From: Trueperaceae bacterium
GTDB taxonomy: Bacteria; Deinococcota; Deinococci; Deinococcales; Trueperaceae
Direction of reading: 5' to 3'
NCBI GenBank assembly: GCA_011389865.1
Contig: JAABTL010000018.1
Coordinates: forward strand, 1-55,547
Length of the DNA: 55,547 nt
Shown here: positions 42,880 through 52,493 of the stretch, one piece after another
Numbering within the stretch: position 1 is the first letter of the stretch
How the letters are laid out: the number at the start of each line of letters is the position of its first letter
Notes under the pieces: model-generated
The model's input: the letters and a program-made list of their open reading frames with translations, nothing else
What the model was told of the DNA's origin: nothing
The model's database searches: none
Made by a program: the position numbers and the translations under genes

Positions 42880-42947
42880 GCCGTGCCGCCGTACGGGTGG
42901 CCGCGCTGGTGCGCGCGGGCGTCTTGGCTCGTCTGCAGATCCCTCAC
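42876..42947 (-). CDS. 23-codon upstream reading frame
   Basis: GTG at 42947 has GGGAGG 6 nt upstream, the best ribosome site of this operon. The peptide MRDLQTSQDARAHQRGHPYGGTA is hydrophilic and ends in a stop overlapping the membrane-protein ATG. The downstream ATG lacks its own Shine-Dalgarno, so this frame may serve translational coupling rather than make a functional peptide. Confidence 0.5.
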   Translation of the reverse strand: MRDLQTSQDARAHQRGHPYGGTA

Positions 42948-43024
42948 GGTGGACCTCCCAAGGGAATCGGGCCCCTGCGGGAAGCTCGGCTAGCCCCGCG
43001 CATCGGCCCGTCTCGATGCAAGCG

Positions 43025-43030
43025 ATTGTA
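43025..43030 (-). promoter_or_regulatory. -10 of the DOMON/membrane-protein operon
   Basis: Minus-strand TACAATCGCTTG matches the -10 context of the sugar-transporter promoter (TACAATCGCT at 32392). No consensus -35 is present. Confidence 0.5.
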
Positions 43031-43154
43031 GCCTAAGCCCCTCTTCAGGATGGTCCACAGGGGCATTCGTCGGGGTCGATGCGTCTTCATCTTCCGGTCA
43101 CGCACCACGCCCGGCGCCCCGCCTCGAGTCACCGGGCCACCGTCGCCCATGTCG

Positions 43155-43183
43155 TTGACAACGCGCGCGCCAGGCCGCATCCT
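43155..43183 (+). promoter_or_regulatory. Promoter with perfect -35
   Basis: TTGACA (43155-43160), exactly 17 bp, CATCCT (43178-43183). It is the only perfect -35 hexamer I noticed with correct spacing. Transcription would start near 43190, just before two strong hairpins. Confidence 0.6.
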
Positions 43184-43212
43184 GGGGGCGCCACGGGGAG
43201 TCCTGATGGCGT

Positions 43213-43276
43213 GTGAACGGACGGCCCGAAGGGCCGACCGTTCACCTGGAGTTTCTCGCCTGCGGCGAGAAACTCC
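43213..43276 (+). ncRNA. Tandem-hairpin element, candidate structured leader or small RNA
   Basis: Hairpin 1 (43213-43245): 8-bp and 6-bp stems GTGAACGG/CCGTTCAC and CGGCCC/GGGCCG around one A-A mismatch, GAA loop. Hairpin 2 (43248-43276): perfect 13-bp stem GGAGTTTCTCGCC/GGCGAGAAACTCC with a TGC loop. They are 2 nt apart, about 25 nt after a strong promoter and about 205 nt before the deoxyhypusine-synthase-family gene. No U-tract follows. Read through, this is a long 5' leader; terminated, a small RNA. The rest of 43031-43482 shows nothing convincing. Confidence 0.5.
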
Positions 43277-43482
43277 CGTGTGTTCGGCGCCTTCCGGTTG
43301 GGCCGGCGCTGCGCACGGGTGCCGCGATCCGGTGGGTTCGCGGAGCCAGGTGTTCGCCACCGCGCGAACGCACGTAAGGCTCCGATGACCGACGCCGACC
43401 GCGGACGCGGCGGCCGAGCGGCGCGCGTGGCTCGTGACCCCCACGACCCTGAGCGCGATCGCACCACGTGGAGGGACCGACC

Positions 43483-44568
43483 ATGAGCCACAACACCCCG
43501 AGCAAGCCCGAACTCCTGCAGACCGTCGTGCGCCACCTCGACATCAAGCAGGTCGACGTCACGCCGTTGGTCGACATGATGGGCGAGACCGCCTTCAGTG
43601 CCCGCGACCTGGCGCGCGCCGGCCGCATCCTCGACATGATGGTGCGCGACCCCGAGGCCGGCGTCATCCTGACGCTGGCGGGCTCGATCGTCTCCGCCGG
43701 CCAGAAGCAGGTGATCGTCGACCTGCTGCGCGCCAACATGGTCGACGCCATCGTCTCCACCGGCGCCAACGTCGTCGACCAGGACTTCTTCGAGGCCCTC
43801 GGGTTCCGCCACTACCAGGGCGACAAGTTCGCCAGCGACGCCGTCCTGCGCGAGCTGATGATCGACCGCATCTACGACACCTACATCGACGAGGAGCAGC
43901 TGCGCACCTGCGACGACACCGTGCTCCAGATCGCGGAGACCCTCACGCCGGGGACGTACTCCAGCCGCGAGTTCCTGCGCGAGATGGGTCGCTACCTCGC
44001 GGAGCGCGACCTCGGGGCCGACAGCATCCTGCGGACGGCCTTCGAGCTCGACGTGCCGGTGTTCGTGCCGGCGTTCAGCGACTGCTCCGCCGGCTTCGGC
44101 CTGGTGGCCCACCAGGTCCGCCACCCCGGGGCGCACGTGGCGATCGACAGCGTGAAGGACTTCCGCGAGCTGACGGACATCAAGGTGCACCAGGGCACCA
44201 CCGGCATCTTCATGATCGGCGGCGGCGTGCCCAAGAACTTCGTGCAGGACATCGTCGTCTCCGCCGAGTTCCTCGGCTTCGAGGCCGAGATGCACAAGTA
44301 CGCGGTGCAGCTCACCGTCGCGGACGAGCGCGACGGCGCCCTCTCCGGCTCGACCCTGAAGGAGGCGAGCAGCTGGGGCAAGGTCGACCTGGCCTTCGAG
44401 CAGATGGTGTACGGCGAGGCGACCGTCACGCTGCCGCTGGTCGCCGGCTACGCCTGGCACAAGCGCGGCTGGGAGGGGCGCGCCCCGCGGCGCTACGCGC
44501 GCTTGTGGGACGCCGCGGCGCCGACCGCGCGCCAGCCGACGGCGACGCCAGCGGGCGTCAGCGGGTAG
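43483..44568 (+). CDS. Deoxyhypusine synthase family protein
   Basis: The 361-aa protein starts at ATG 43483, with GGAGGG upstream. NAD- and substrate-site motifs of deoxyhypusine synthase are present: GVILTLAGSIVSAGQKQ, AIVSTGANVVDQDFFEAL, GFGLVAHQ, GIFMIGGGVPKNFVQD, and the catalytic Lys in KEASSWGKVDLA. Bacteria lack eIF5A, and bacterial members often act as homospermidine synthases or on unknown targets. With speA and aguAB in the window a polyamine role is likely. The last 76 bp overlap the convergent MBL gene. Confidence 0.85.
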   Translation: MSHNTPSKPELLQTVVRHLDIKQVDVTPLVDMMGETAFSARDLARAGRILDMMVRDPEAGVILTLAGSIVSAGQKQVIVDLLRANMVDAIVSTGANVVDQDFFEALGFRHYQGDKFASDAVLRELMIDRIYDTYIDEEQLRTCDDTVLQIAETLTPGTYSSREFLREMGRYLAERDLGADSILRTAFELDVPVFVPAFSDCSAGFGLVAHQVRHPGAHVAIDSVKDFRELTDIKVHQGTTGIFMIGGGVPKNFVQDIVVSAEFLGFEAEMHKYAVQLTVADERDGALSGSTLKEASSWGKVDLAFEQMVYGEATVTLPLVAGYAWHKRGWEGRAPRRYARLWDAAAPTARQPTATPAGVSG

Positions 44569-45311
44569 CGCGCGCCGTCGACGCCGATCTCGAGGTTCGC
44601 GAAGCGGCTCCGAGCGCACGCCACGTCGGGGCCGTGCTCGTCGAAGTCGTGCGGCAGATGCACCAGCACCAGCCGGCCCGCGCCGGCCTCGACGGCGACC
44701 TGCGCCGCCTGGCAGGGCGAGGCGTGCATGGGGGTCTCGCCGGCGGCCTCGTGCAGCAGGAGGTCGGCATCGCGGGCGAGGTCGACGATGGTGGGGTCGT
44801 AGGTCGTGTCGCACGAGTACGCCACCACGGCGCCGCTGGCGGCCTCGATGCGCAGGCCGATGACCGGGACCGAGTGCGTCCCCGGGGACGCCGTGATGCG
44901 CAAGTCGGCGTTCTGCAGCACGAGTGCGCCCACCTCGTGCGGCACCACCTGTGGCGCGATGCCGGCGTAGCCGGGCCAGTCGCCGGTGTCGAACGCTTCG
45001 TGCAGGCGCACCGCCTGGGCGACGGCGGGGCCGATGCCGATGACGGGCAGCGGCGTGCGCCGACCGGCGAGCCACAGGCGCTCGACCATCAGCGGCAGGC
45101 CGCCGACGTGGTCGGCGTGCTCGTGGGTGACGATGAGCGCCGTCACCCGCATGGGGTCCAGGCCCTGGGCGAGCAGCCGCTGCACGACGTCGCCGCCGCA
45201 GTCGATCACCACGATGCCGGAGGGCCCCTCGAGGGCCAGCATGGTGGTGGTGCGGCTGCCGTCGCTGAACGCGGCGCCCGATCCCAGGACGTGGACGACC
45301 TCCACGGACAT
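44493..45311 (-). CDS. Metallo-beta-lactamase-fold hydrolase (RNase Z-like)
   Basis: The 272-aa protein starts at ATG 45311 with GGAGGGGG upstream and a TATCAT box at 45343-45338. The MBL zinc motif is LIVTHEHADHVGGLP; other ligands lie in SPGTHSVPV, AYSCDTTYD and LVLVHLPHD. The layout resembles RNase Z/ElaC-type and PhnP-like phosphodiesterases, but the flexible tRNA-binding arm of RNase Z is not evident. The substrate is unknown. The 3' end lies inside the convergent deoxyhypusine-synthase-family gene. Confidence 0.82.
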   Translation of the reverse strand: MSVEVVHVLGSGAAFSDGSRTTTMLALEGPSGIVVIDCGGDVVQRLLAQGLDPMRVTALIVTHEHADHVGGLPLMVERLWLAGRRTPLPVIGIGPAVAQAVRLHEAFDTGDWPGYAGIAPQVVPHEVGALVLQNADLRITASPGTHSVPVIGLRIEAASGAVVAYSCDTTYDPTIVDLARDADLLLHEAAGETPMHASPCQAAQVAVEAGAGRLVLVHLPHDFDEHGPDVACARSRFANLEIGVDGARYPLTPAGVAVGWRAVGAAASHKRA

Positions 45312-45359
45312 GACCCCCTCCGAACCGCTCTCCAGCGATGATAGGGGCCGTTCGGTCCG

Positions 45360-46025
45360 CTACTCGGTACGGATGCCCACGCGGTCGACGGGCGCCGCCA
45401 GCCGTCGCGCGTAGGCGCGCTCGAGCCCGGCGAACAGGCGCAGGCTGGACTGCATCAGCGGGCCGATCGCGAGGGCGAACACCAGGGTGCCCACGCCGAC
45501 GGTGCCGCCGAGCAGCCAGCCGCTGGTCAACACGACGATCTCGACCAGCGTGCGCGCGCGCCGCACCGTGACCCGCAGCAGCTTGGCCAGCGCCAGCGCG
45601 AAGCCGTCGCGCGGACCCGCGCCGAGGCCGCCGGTGAGGTAGAGGCCGGTCGCGATGCCGTTGAGGACCAACCCCGCGCCGAAGAGCGCCGCGCCGTCGA
45701 GCCAGCCGCGCGCCTGCGGGAAGGCGGGATGCGCCAGGAAGAGGTCGACCCACGCGCCGATGAACACCATGTTCATCACCGTGCCGAGGCCGGGCCGCAC
45801 CTTCGCCACCACGGCCGAGAAGGCCAGCAGCGCGAAGCCGGCAGCGATCATCGCCTGGCCGATCGTCAGCGGCGTGCGCAGCGAGACGCCCTCGTGGAAG
45901 ACGTCCCAGGGACCCAGCCCCACGCCCGCGCGGAGCATCAGCGCGATGCTGAAGCCGAACAGCGCGAGGCCGAGGTTGACGTGGACGAAGCGGAGCGGGA
46001 AGAGGAGCCAGCGGCGTCTGCTCAC
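45360..46025 (-). CDS. YczE/YitT-type membrane protein
   Basis: This 221-aa integral membrane protein has about five or six helices. Family markers are VHVNLGLALFGFSIALMLRAGVGLGPWDVFHEG and, in a second half-repeat, GIATGLYLTGGLGAGPRDGFALAL. This AGxGxGPxD pattern is typical of the YczE/YyaS/YitT group, whose function is poorly defined. GTG start at 46025, 8 bp after the ABC exporter, so likely in its operon, though a TAGATT box 5 nt upstream could also give a leaderless transcript. Confidence 0.8.
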   Translation of the reverse strand: MSRRRWLLFPLRFVHVNLGLALFGFSIALMLRAGVGLGPWDVFHEGVSLRTPLTIGQAMIAAGFALLAFSAVVAKVRPGLGTVMNMVFIGAWVDLFLAHPAFPQARGWLDGAALFGAGLVLNGIATGLYLTGGLGAGPRDGFALALAKLLRVTVRRARTLVEIVVLTSGWLLGGTVGVGTLVFALAIGPLMQSSLRLFAGLERAYARRLAAPVDRVGIRTE

Positions 46026-46033
46026 GGGCGAAT

Positions 46034-47857
<1,824 letters not shown>

Positions 47858-47863
47858 CGTGCG

Positions 47864-47869
47864 AGGTTA
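47864..47869 (-). promoter_or_regulatory. -10 element for the leaderless ABC exporter
   Basis: TAACCT on the minus strand ends 6 nt before the ATG at 47857; no Shine-Dalgarno. Confidence 0.5.
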
Positions 47870-47881
47870 CGACGCGTGACG

Positions 47882-47887
47882 TACCCT
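47882..47887 (+). promoter_or_regulatory. -10 element for the flavin reductase gene
   Basis: TACCCT lies 55 bp upstream of the ATG at 47943, with AGGAGG in the leader. It is only 12 bp from the opposing exporter -10, so the two promoters abut. Confidence 0.4.
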
Positions 47888-47942
47888 GCGGGTCGTCGCG
47901 CGGCCGCCGCCCCCCGCGGAAGGCCGCCAGGAGGACCCCCGC

Positions 47943-48443
47943 ATGCCCATCGATCCCGACCGGTTCCGACAGACGCTGGGGAGACTCCCCACCGGCATCA
48001 CCGTGGTCACCTTCGCGAGGCCCGATGGGGTCGCCGGCGGCGCTTCCCCCTTCGGGACCGTCCACGGCATCACGGTCAACTCGTTCACCTCGCTGTCGCT
48101 CGTGCCGCCGCTGGTGGGGGTGGCGATCGACGTGAAGGCTCGCGCCCACGCGCTGCTGCCGGCGCTGGCGCGCTACGGCGTCAGCATCCTGTCGGCGGAT
48201 CAGGCCGGCATCTCGGACCACTTCGCCGGTCGACCCGTGCCCCTCGCGGACGACCCCTTCGAGGAGCTCGACGGGTACCCGGTGATCGGGGCCGCCGCCG
48301 CGCAGCTGGTGTGCGTGGTGGTCGACCAGGTGCCGGTCGGCGACCACACGCTGGTGGTCGGCCGCGTGGACCACGCGCGCGTCGCCGACACCGGTTCGCT
48401 CGCCTACGTGCGCGGGCGCTACGGACGCGTCGAGCCGGTCTGA
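47943..48443 (+). CDS. Flavin reductase-like domain protein
   Basis: The 166-aa FMN-binding split-barrel protein resembles HpaC/RutF-type flavin reductases: FRQTLGRLPTGITVVTF at the N-terminus, HGITVNSFTSLSLVPPLVGVAI at the flavin site, and HTLVVGRVDHARV near the end. It would supply reduced flavin or act as a small oxidoreductase. No partner monooxygenase is adjacent. Cytoplasmic. Confidence 0.87.
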   Translation: MPIDPDRFRQTLGRLPTGITVVTFARPDGVAGGASPFGTVHGITVNSFTSLSLVPPLVGVAIDVKARAHALLPALARYGVSILSADQAGISDHFAGRPVPLADDPFEELDGYPVIGAAAAQLVCVVVDQVPVGDHTLVVGRVDHARVADTGSLAYVRGRYGRVEPV

Positions 48444-48461
48444 CGGCGGCCCTCCCGCGGC

Positions 48462-49322
48462 TCAGAGCGCGCGCAGCGTAGCCAGGTCGCGCGCGTGCCC
48501 CAGGCCGTCGTCGCCCAGGGGGGTCTCCAGCACCATGGGCACGTCGCCCCAGCGCGGGTCGGCCAGCCAGCGGGCGAAGGCCCCGCGACCGAGCTCGCCC
48601 TCGCCGATCGAGGCGTGGCGGTCCTTGTGGCTGCCGAGCCCGAAGAGGCTGTCGTTGAGGTGGACGGCGGCCACCCGCTCGAGCGTGACCGTGCGCGCCA
48701 CCTCCTCGACGAAGGCGGCGTAGCCTTCGTCGCCGCGCAGGTCGTAGCCGGCGGCGAACGCGTGGCAGGTGTCGAGGCAGACGCCCACGCGCTCGGGCGC
48801 GTCCACCCGCGCCACGATCGCGGCGAGTTGCTCGAGCCGCGAGCCGAGCACCGTGCCCTGGCCGGCGGTGTTCTCCAGCAGCACCCGCGCGCTGGCATCC
48901 GGGAGCGCCGCGTGCACGGCGTCGAGCGCACGGGCGATGCCGTCGAGCCCGACGTCCTCGCCGGTGCCCAGGTGGGCGCCCGGGTGCAGCACCAGGCCAG
49001 GCACCCCCAGGAGGGTGCAGCGTTCGAGCTCGTCGCGCAACGCGAGGCGCGACTTCTCGTGCACGTCGGGCTTCGGGCTGCACAGGTTGATCAGGTAGCC
49101 GGCGTGGGCCACCAGCGGCAGCGGCGCCGGCGCGGACGGGCCGGGGGTCGCGGCGTGGGCCGTCCGGAAGGCGTCGATCTCCGCGTCGGGCAGCGGCTTC
49201 GCCCGCCAGGTGTTGGCGTTCTTGACGAACACCTGCAGGGCGTCGCAGCCGAGCTCGGCGGCGCGGGGGAAGGCGGTCGAGACGCCGCCGGCGGTGGACA
49301 CGTGGGCTCCGAGTCGGGGCAT
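48462..49322 (-). CDS. nfo: Endonuclease IV
   Basis: The 286-aa zinc AP endonuclease cuts at abasic sites in base-excision repair. Motifs: LGAHVSTAGGV, VAHAGYLINLCSP, VLHPGAHLG, VLLENTAGQG, GVCLDTCHAFAAGYDL, HLNDSLFGLGSHKDRHASIG, MVLETPLGDDG; these carry the His, Glu and Asp ligands of the trinuclear zinc site. Leaderless: TACCCT ends 5 nt before its ATG. It is divergent from nucS and shares the promoter palindrome. Confidence 0.95.
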   Translation of the reverse strand: MPRLGAHVSTAGGVSTAFPRAAELGCDALQVFVKNANTWRAKPLPDAEIDAFRTAHAATPGPSAPAPLPLVAHAGYLINLCSPKPDVHEKSRLALRDELERCTLLGVPGLVLHPGAHLGTGEDVGLDGIARALDAVHAALPDASARVLLENTAGQGTVLGSRLEQLAAIVARVDAPERVGVCLDTCHAFAAGYDLRGDEGYAAFVEEVARTVTLERVAAVHLNDSLFGLGSHKDRHASIGEGELGRGAFARWLADPRWGDVPMVLETPLGDDGLGHARDLATLRAL

Positions 49323-49327
49323 GCGAC

Positions 49328-49337
49328 AGGGTACCCT
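49328..49337. promoter_or_regulatory. Single palindromic -10 serving nfo and nucS
   Basis: AGGGTACCCT is a perfect palindrome, so TACCCT reads on both strands from overlapping bases. The nfo ATG and the nucS GTG each begin exactly 5 nt from its edges. Only 20 bp separate the two start codons. Confidence 0.65.
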
Positions 49338-49342
49338 CGGGC

Positions 49343-50095
49343 GTGCTGCTCGAGGCCCTCCACGACCCGCGGGACGACGAGCTCGTCGAGTTCCTGCGCG
49401 AGCACCTGCGCGCCGGCCAGGCGCTGGTCCAGGTGGTCGGCACCTGCGAGGTCAGCTACGTGGGCCGGGCGGCCTCCTTCGCCGACGCCGGCGACCTGCT
49501 GGTGATGGTCAAGCCCGACGGCTCCATCCAGGTGCACCGCGACCGGGGGGTGAAGCCGGTCAACTGGCAGCCGCGCACCGACGACCTGTGGATCGGTCTC
49601 GACGACGGCCAGGCGGTGCTGGTGGCCGAACGCCGCACGCCCGAGGAGACCCTACGGGTGGTGTTCCTCGAGGTGGCGCTGGCCCAGGCGCTGCACTTGC
49701 GCGAGGAGATCGCCTTCGTGCTGCGCGGCAGCGAGGCGCAGATGCAGGCGGCGCTGGCGCGCGAGCCCGAGCTGATCGAGCCGGGCCTGACGGTGCTCGA
49801 CCGCGAGCTCCCGACCGACGTCGGCGGCATCGACCTGTTCGCACGCGACCGTGACGGCCGCCTGGTCGTCGTCGAGCTCAAGCGCGCGAAGGGCACGCAG
49901 GAGGCGGTGCACCAGCTGGGGCGCTACGTCACCAGCGTGCGACGCTTCACCGGCGAGCCGGTGCGCGGGATCCTGGCGGCGCCCGCGATCACCCGGCCCG
50001 CGCTGGCGCAGCTCAACGCCGCCGGGCTCGAGTTCGTCGAGGTGACCGCGCTGCCCGAGGCCGACGAGGGGATCGACCAGCCCTCGCTCTTCTGA
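49343..50095 (+). CDS. nucS: NucS/EndoMS mismatch-specific endonuclease
   Basis: The 250-aa protein starts with a leaderless GTG. It matches EndoMS/NucS, which makes double-strand cuts at mismatches: Arg42 in YVGRAAS, Asn74-Trp75-Gln76 in VNWQPR, and the nuclease site Asp164 (GGIDLFA), Glu178 and Lys180 (VVVELKRAK). These sit within one or two positions of the archaeal residues I recall. The C-terminus ends DQPSLF, a good match to a sliding-clamp-binding peptide. Divergent from nfo. Confidence 0.93.
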   Translation: MLLEALHDPRDDELVEFLREHLRAGQALVQVVGTCEVSYVGRAASFADAGDLLVMVKPDGSIQVHRDRGVKPVNWQPRTDDLWIGLDDGQAVLVAERRTPEETLRVVFLEVALAQALHLREEIAFVLRGSEAQMQAALAREPELIEPGLTVLDRELPTDVGGIDLFARDRDGRLVVVELKRAKGTQEAVHQLGRYVTSVRRFTGEPVRGILAAPAITRPALAQLNAAGLEFVEVTALPEADEGIDQPSLF

Positions 50096-50153
50096 CCGCC
50101 GCCGAAGAAGGCGTCCCGCTGTGGCGCCCGCAGAGGCGCCCGAAGCCACCGCC

Positions 50154-51239
50154 TCACCGGAACACCCAGCCGTACTGTGTGGGCCACGGCGGCGCCACCT
50201 CGCCGGCGCCCGCGGCGCGCAGCTCCCGCGCCGCGTGGATCGCCCACTGCGGGTCGTCCAGCAGCGCCTTGCCGAGCAGCACGAGGTCGGCTTTGCCCTC
50301 GCGGACGATCGCGTCCGCCTGGGCCGCCGTCGTGATGCGACCCACCGCGCCGCTGGCGACGCCGGCCTCGCGCCGCACGCGCTCCGCGAACGGCACCTGG
50401 TAGCCGGGCGCCACCGGGACCTTCACGCCCGCCACGGCGCCGCCGCTGGAGCAGTCGACGAGGTCGACGCCCAGGCCGGCCAGCTCGCCCGCGAGGCGCA
50501 CGCTGTCCTCCGCGCTCCAGCCGCCCTCGACCCAGTCGCTGGCCGAGATGCGCAGCAGTAGCGGCTTGGCCTCGGGCAGCGCGGCGCGCACGGCCCGCAC
50601 GACCTCGCGCAGCAGCCGGCTGCGGCCCTCGAAGCCCCCGCCATAGCCGTCGTCGCGCGTGTTCACCAGCGGCGACAGGAACTGGTGGATCAGGTACCCG
50701 TGGGCGGCGTGGATCTCGACGGCGTCGAAGCCGGCGGCGTCCGCGCGGGCGGCGGCGTCGGCGAACGCCGTCACCACCCGGGCGATGCCGTCCTCGTCGA
50801 GGGCCGTCGGCGCGCGCAGCCTCGGGGAGAAGGGCTCGCTGGTCGGCCCCACCACCGGCCAGCCGCCGTCCTCGTCCGCGACGGCCCCCTGCCGTGGTGC
50901 CCACGGGCGGTGGGTCGATGCCTTGCGTCCCGCGTGCGCCAGCTGCACGGCCGACGCCGCGCCCTGCGAGCGCACGAAGTCGGTGACGCGGCGCAGGCCG
51001 TCGACCTGGTCGTCGCGCCACACGCCGAGATCAGAGGGCGAGATGCGGCCGCGGGCCTCGACGGCGGTCGCCTCGACGACCACCAGGCCGACGCCGCCCG
51101 TCGCCCGCGCGCCGAGGTGCACGAGGTGCCAATCGTCGGCGCGGCCGTCCTCGGCGCTGTAGGTGCACATGGGCGACATCGCCACGCGGTTGCGCAGGCG
51201 CGCGTCGCGCAGGCGGAGCGGTTCGAAGAGGTGGGGCAT
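50154..51239 (-). CDS. namA: Old Yellow Enzyme-type NADH:flavin oxidoreductase (NamA/YqjM-like)
   Basis: The 361-aa FMN enzyme would reduce activated C=C bonds. Motifs: LRNRVAMSPMCTYSAEDG with the YqjM-type Cys, VVEATAVEARGRIS, AVQLAHAGRKA, DAVEIHAAHGYLIHQFLSPLVN with the substrate His pair, DLVDCSSGG, and LGKALLDDPQWAIHAAREL. The CTYSAEDG motif places it in the thermophilic-like YqjM class. A CATCCT box lies 6 nt before the ATG, and no Shine-Dalgarno is seen. Confidence 0.9.
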   Translation of the reverse strand: MPHLFEPLRLRDARLRNRVAMSPMCTYSAEDGRADDWHLVHLGARATGGVGLVVVEATAVEARGRISPSDLGVWRDDQVDGLRRVTDFVRSQGAASAVQLAHAGRKASTHRPWAPRQGAVADEDGGWPVVGPTSEPFSPRLRAPTALDEDGIARVVTAFADAAARADAAGFDAVEIHAAHGYLIHQFLSPLVNTRDDGYGGGFEGRSRLLREVVRAVRAALPEAKPLLLRISASDWVEGGWSAEDSVRLAGELAGLGVDLVDCSSGGAVAGVKVPVAPGYQVPFAERVRREAGVASGAVGRITTAAQADAIVREGKADLVLLGKALLDDPQWAIHAARELRAAGAGEVAPPWPTQYGWVFR

Positions 51240-51313
51240 GCGCCCAGGATGACCCGGGAACGGGGCGACCGTGCCCGCACGGGCCCGCGGGGTCGCCGGG
51301 CCGCGGCGCGCCG

Positions 51314-52486
51314 TCAGTCCTCGCCGGGTCGCTCCACCGGTCGCGCGTGGTCGCCGGCGTCGTCGTCGCCGCCGACCGCGCCGACCACGATGCCGTCGAG
51401 GTCGGTGACCAGCTCGGGACGCCCGGCGACGAGGGCCAGGAAGGCGTCGACCACGCGCGGCGCGAACCAGCGGCCGCGCTGCCGGCGGATCTCCTCGACC
51501 GCCTCGGCCAGCGGCCAGGCGTGCTTGTAGGGGCGCTCGTGGATCAGCGTGTCGAACACGTCGGCGACGGCCACGATCTGGCCGACCAGCGGGATGTCGT
51601 CGCCGCGCAGCCCGCGGGGGTAGCCGCTGCCGTCCCAGCGCTCGTGGTGGTAGGCCGCGATGCGCTCGGCCATCACGATCAGCCGCGAGCGACCCTGGGA
51701 CAGCAGCCGCGAGCCGACCGCGACGTGCTCCTTCATCTGCGAGAACTCGTCGTCGGTCAGGCGACCCGGTTTCAGCAGGATGTGGTCGGGGATGCCGATC
51801 TTGCCCACGTCGTGCAGCGGCGCGGCGCGGTGCAGGAGCTCCACCTCCTCCTCGGGCAGGCCCAACCGCTCGCCGACCAGCGCCGCGAGGAGCCCCACGC
51901 GTTGGGCGTGGCGGCCGGTGGCATGGTCGCGGTACTCGGCCGCCGACGCCAGGCGCTCCAGCGCGTCGAGGCGCGCGGCCTCCAGCTCGATCGTCCGCTC
52001 GCGCACCAGTTCCTCGAGGCGGCCGGCGTGGTCGCGCAGCTGCAGGTGAAGGTAGCGGGTCCGCAGGAGGTTGCCCACCCGCAACTGGATCTGCTCCTTG
52101 CGGAAAGGCTTGGTCACGAAGTCCTGCGCGCCGCGCACGAGGGCCTCGTGCTCCGCCGCGGGCTGCAGGTCGGCCGTCAGCACCAGGATCGGAAGGAAGT
52201 CGCCCTGCGGCGTCGCGGCGGTGACGCGTTCGATCAGCTGCAGACCGCCCAGACCCGGCATGTGCAGGTCGGTGCACAGGAGATCGAACGGCGCGTGCTG
52301 GCGCAGACCGTGCTCGAAGAGCGTCCACGCCTCGAGTGGATCCGTGGTCGCCGTCACCTGGCGATGCCCGAAGGACCGCAGGATGCGTTCCAGCAGGACG
52401 GTGTTGGCGGGCTCGTCGTCCACGACCAGGATGCGCGCGTCGTTCGCGTAACGAAGGACTTCGTCGACTCCCGCGGGCGCTCGCAT
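51314..52486 (-). CDS. Response regulator with HD-GYP phosphodiesterase output
   Basis: The 390-aa protein has a receiver at residues 15-135 (VVDDE, phosphoacceptor Asp in LCTDLHMPG, Lys in VTKPF), a short coiled coil, and an HD-GYP domain at about 175-350: [28 protein letters not shown] (contains HHER and GYP) and [16 protein letters not shown] domains hydrolyse cyclic di-GMP, so it would lower c-di-GMP in response to phosphorylation. No histidine kinase is adjacent. Confidence 0.93.
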   Translation of the reverse strand: MRAPAGVDEVLRYANDARILVVDDEPANTVLLERILRSFGHRQVTATTDPLEAWTLFEHGLRQHAPFDLLCTDLHMPGLGGLQLIERVTAATPQGDFLPILVLTADLQPAAEHEALVRGAQDFVTKPFRKEQIQLRVGNLLRTRYLHLQLRDHAGRLEELVRERTIELEAARLDALERLASAAEYRDHATGRHAQRVGLLAALVGERLGLPEEEVELLHRAAPLHDVGKIGIPDHILLKPGRLTDDEFSQMKEHVAVGSRLLSQGRSRLIVMAERIAAYHHERWDGSGYPRGLRGDDIPLVGQIVAVADVFDTLIHERPYKHAWPLAEAVEEIRRQRGRWFAPRVVDAFLALVAGRPELVTDLDGIVVGAVGGDDDAGDHARPVERPGED

Positions 52487-52493
52487 GCCCGCG

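Noticed and set aside
43207-43388. 60-codon frame starting inside the tandem-hairpin region
   Set aside because: The start has GGGGAG at plausible spacing, but the first half is the hairpin stems and the product is Arg/Ser-rich with no conserved look.
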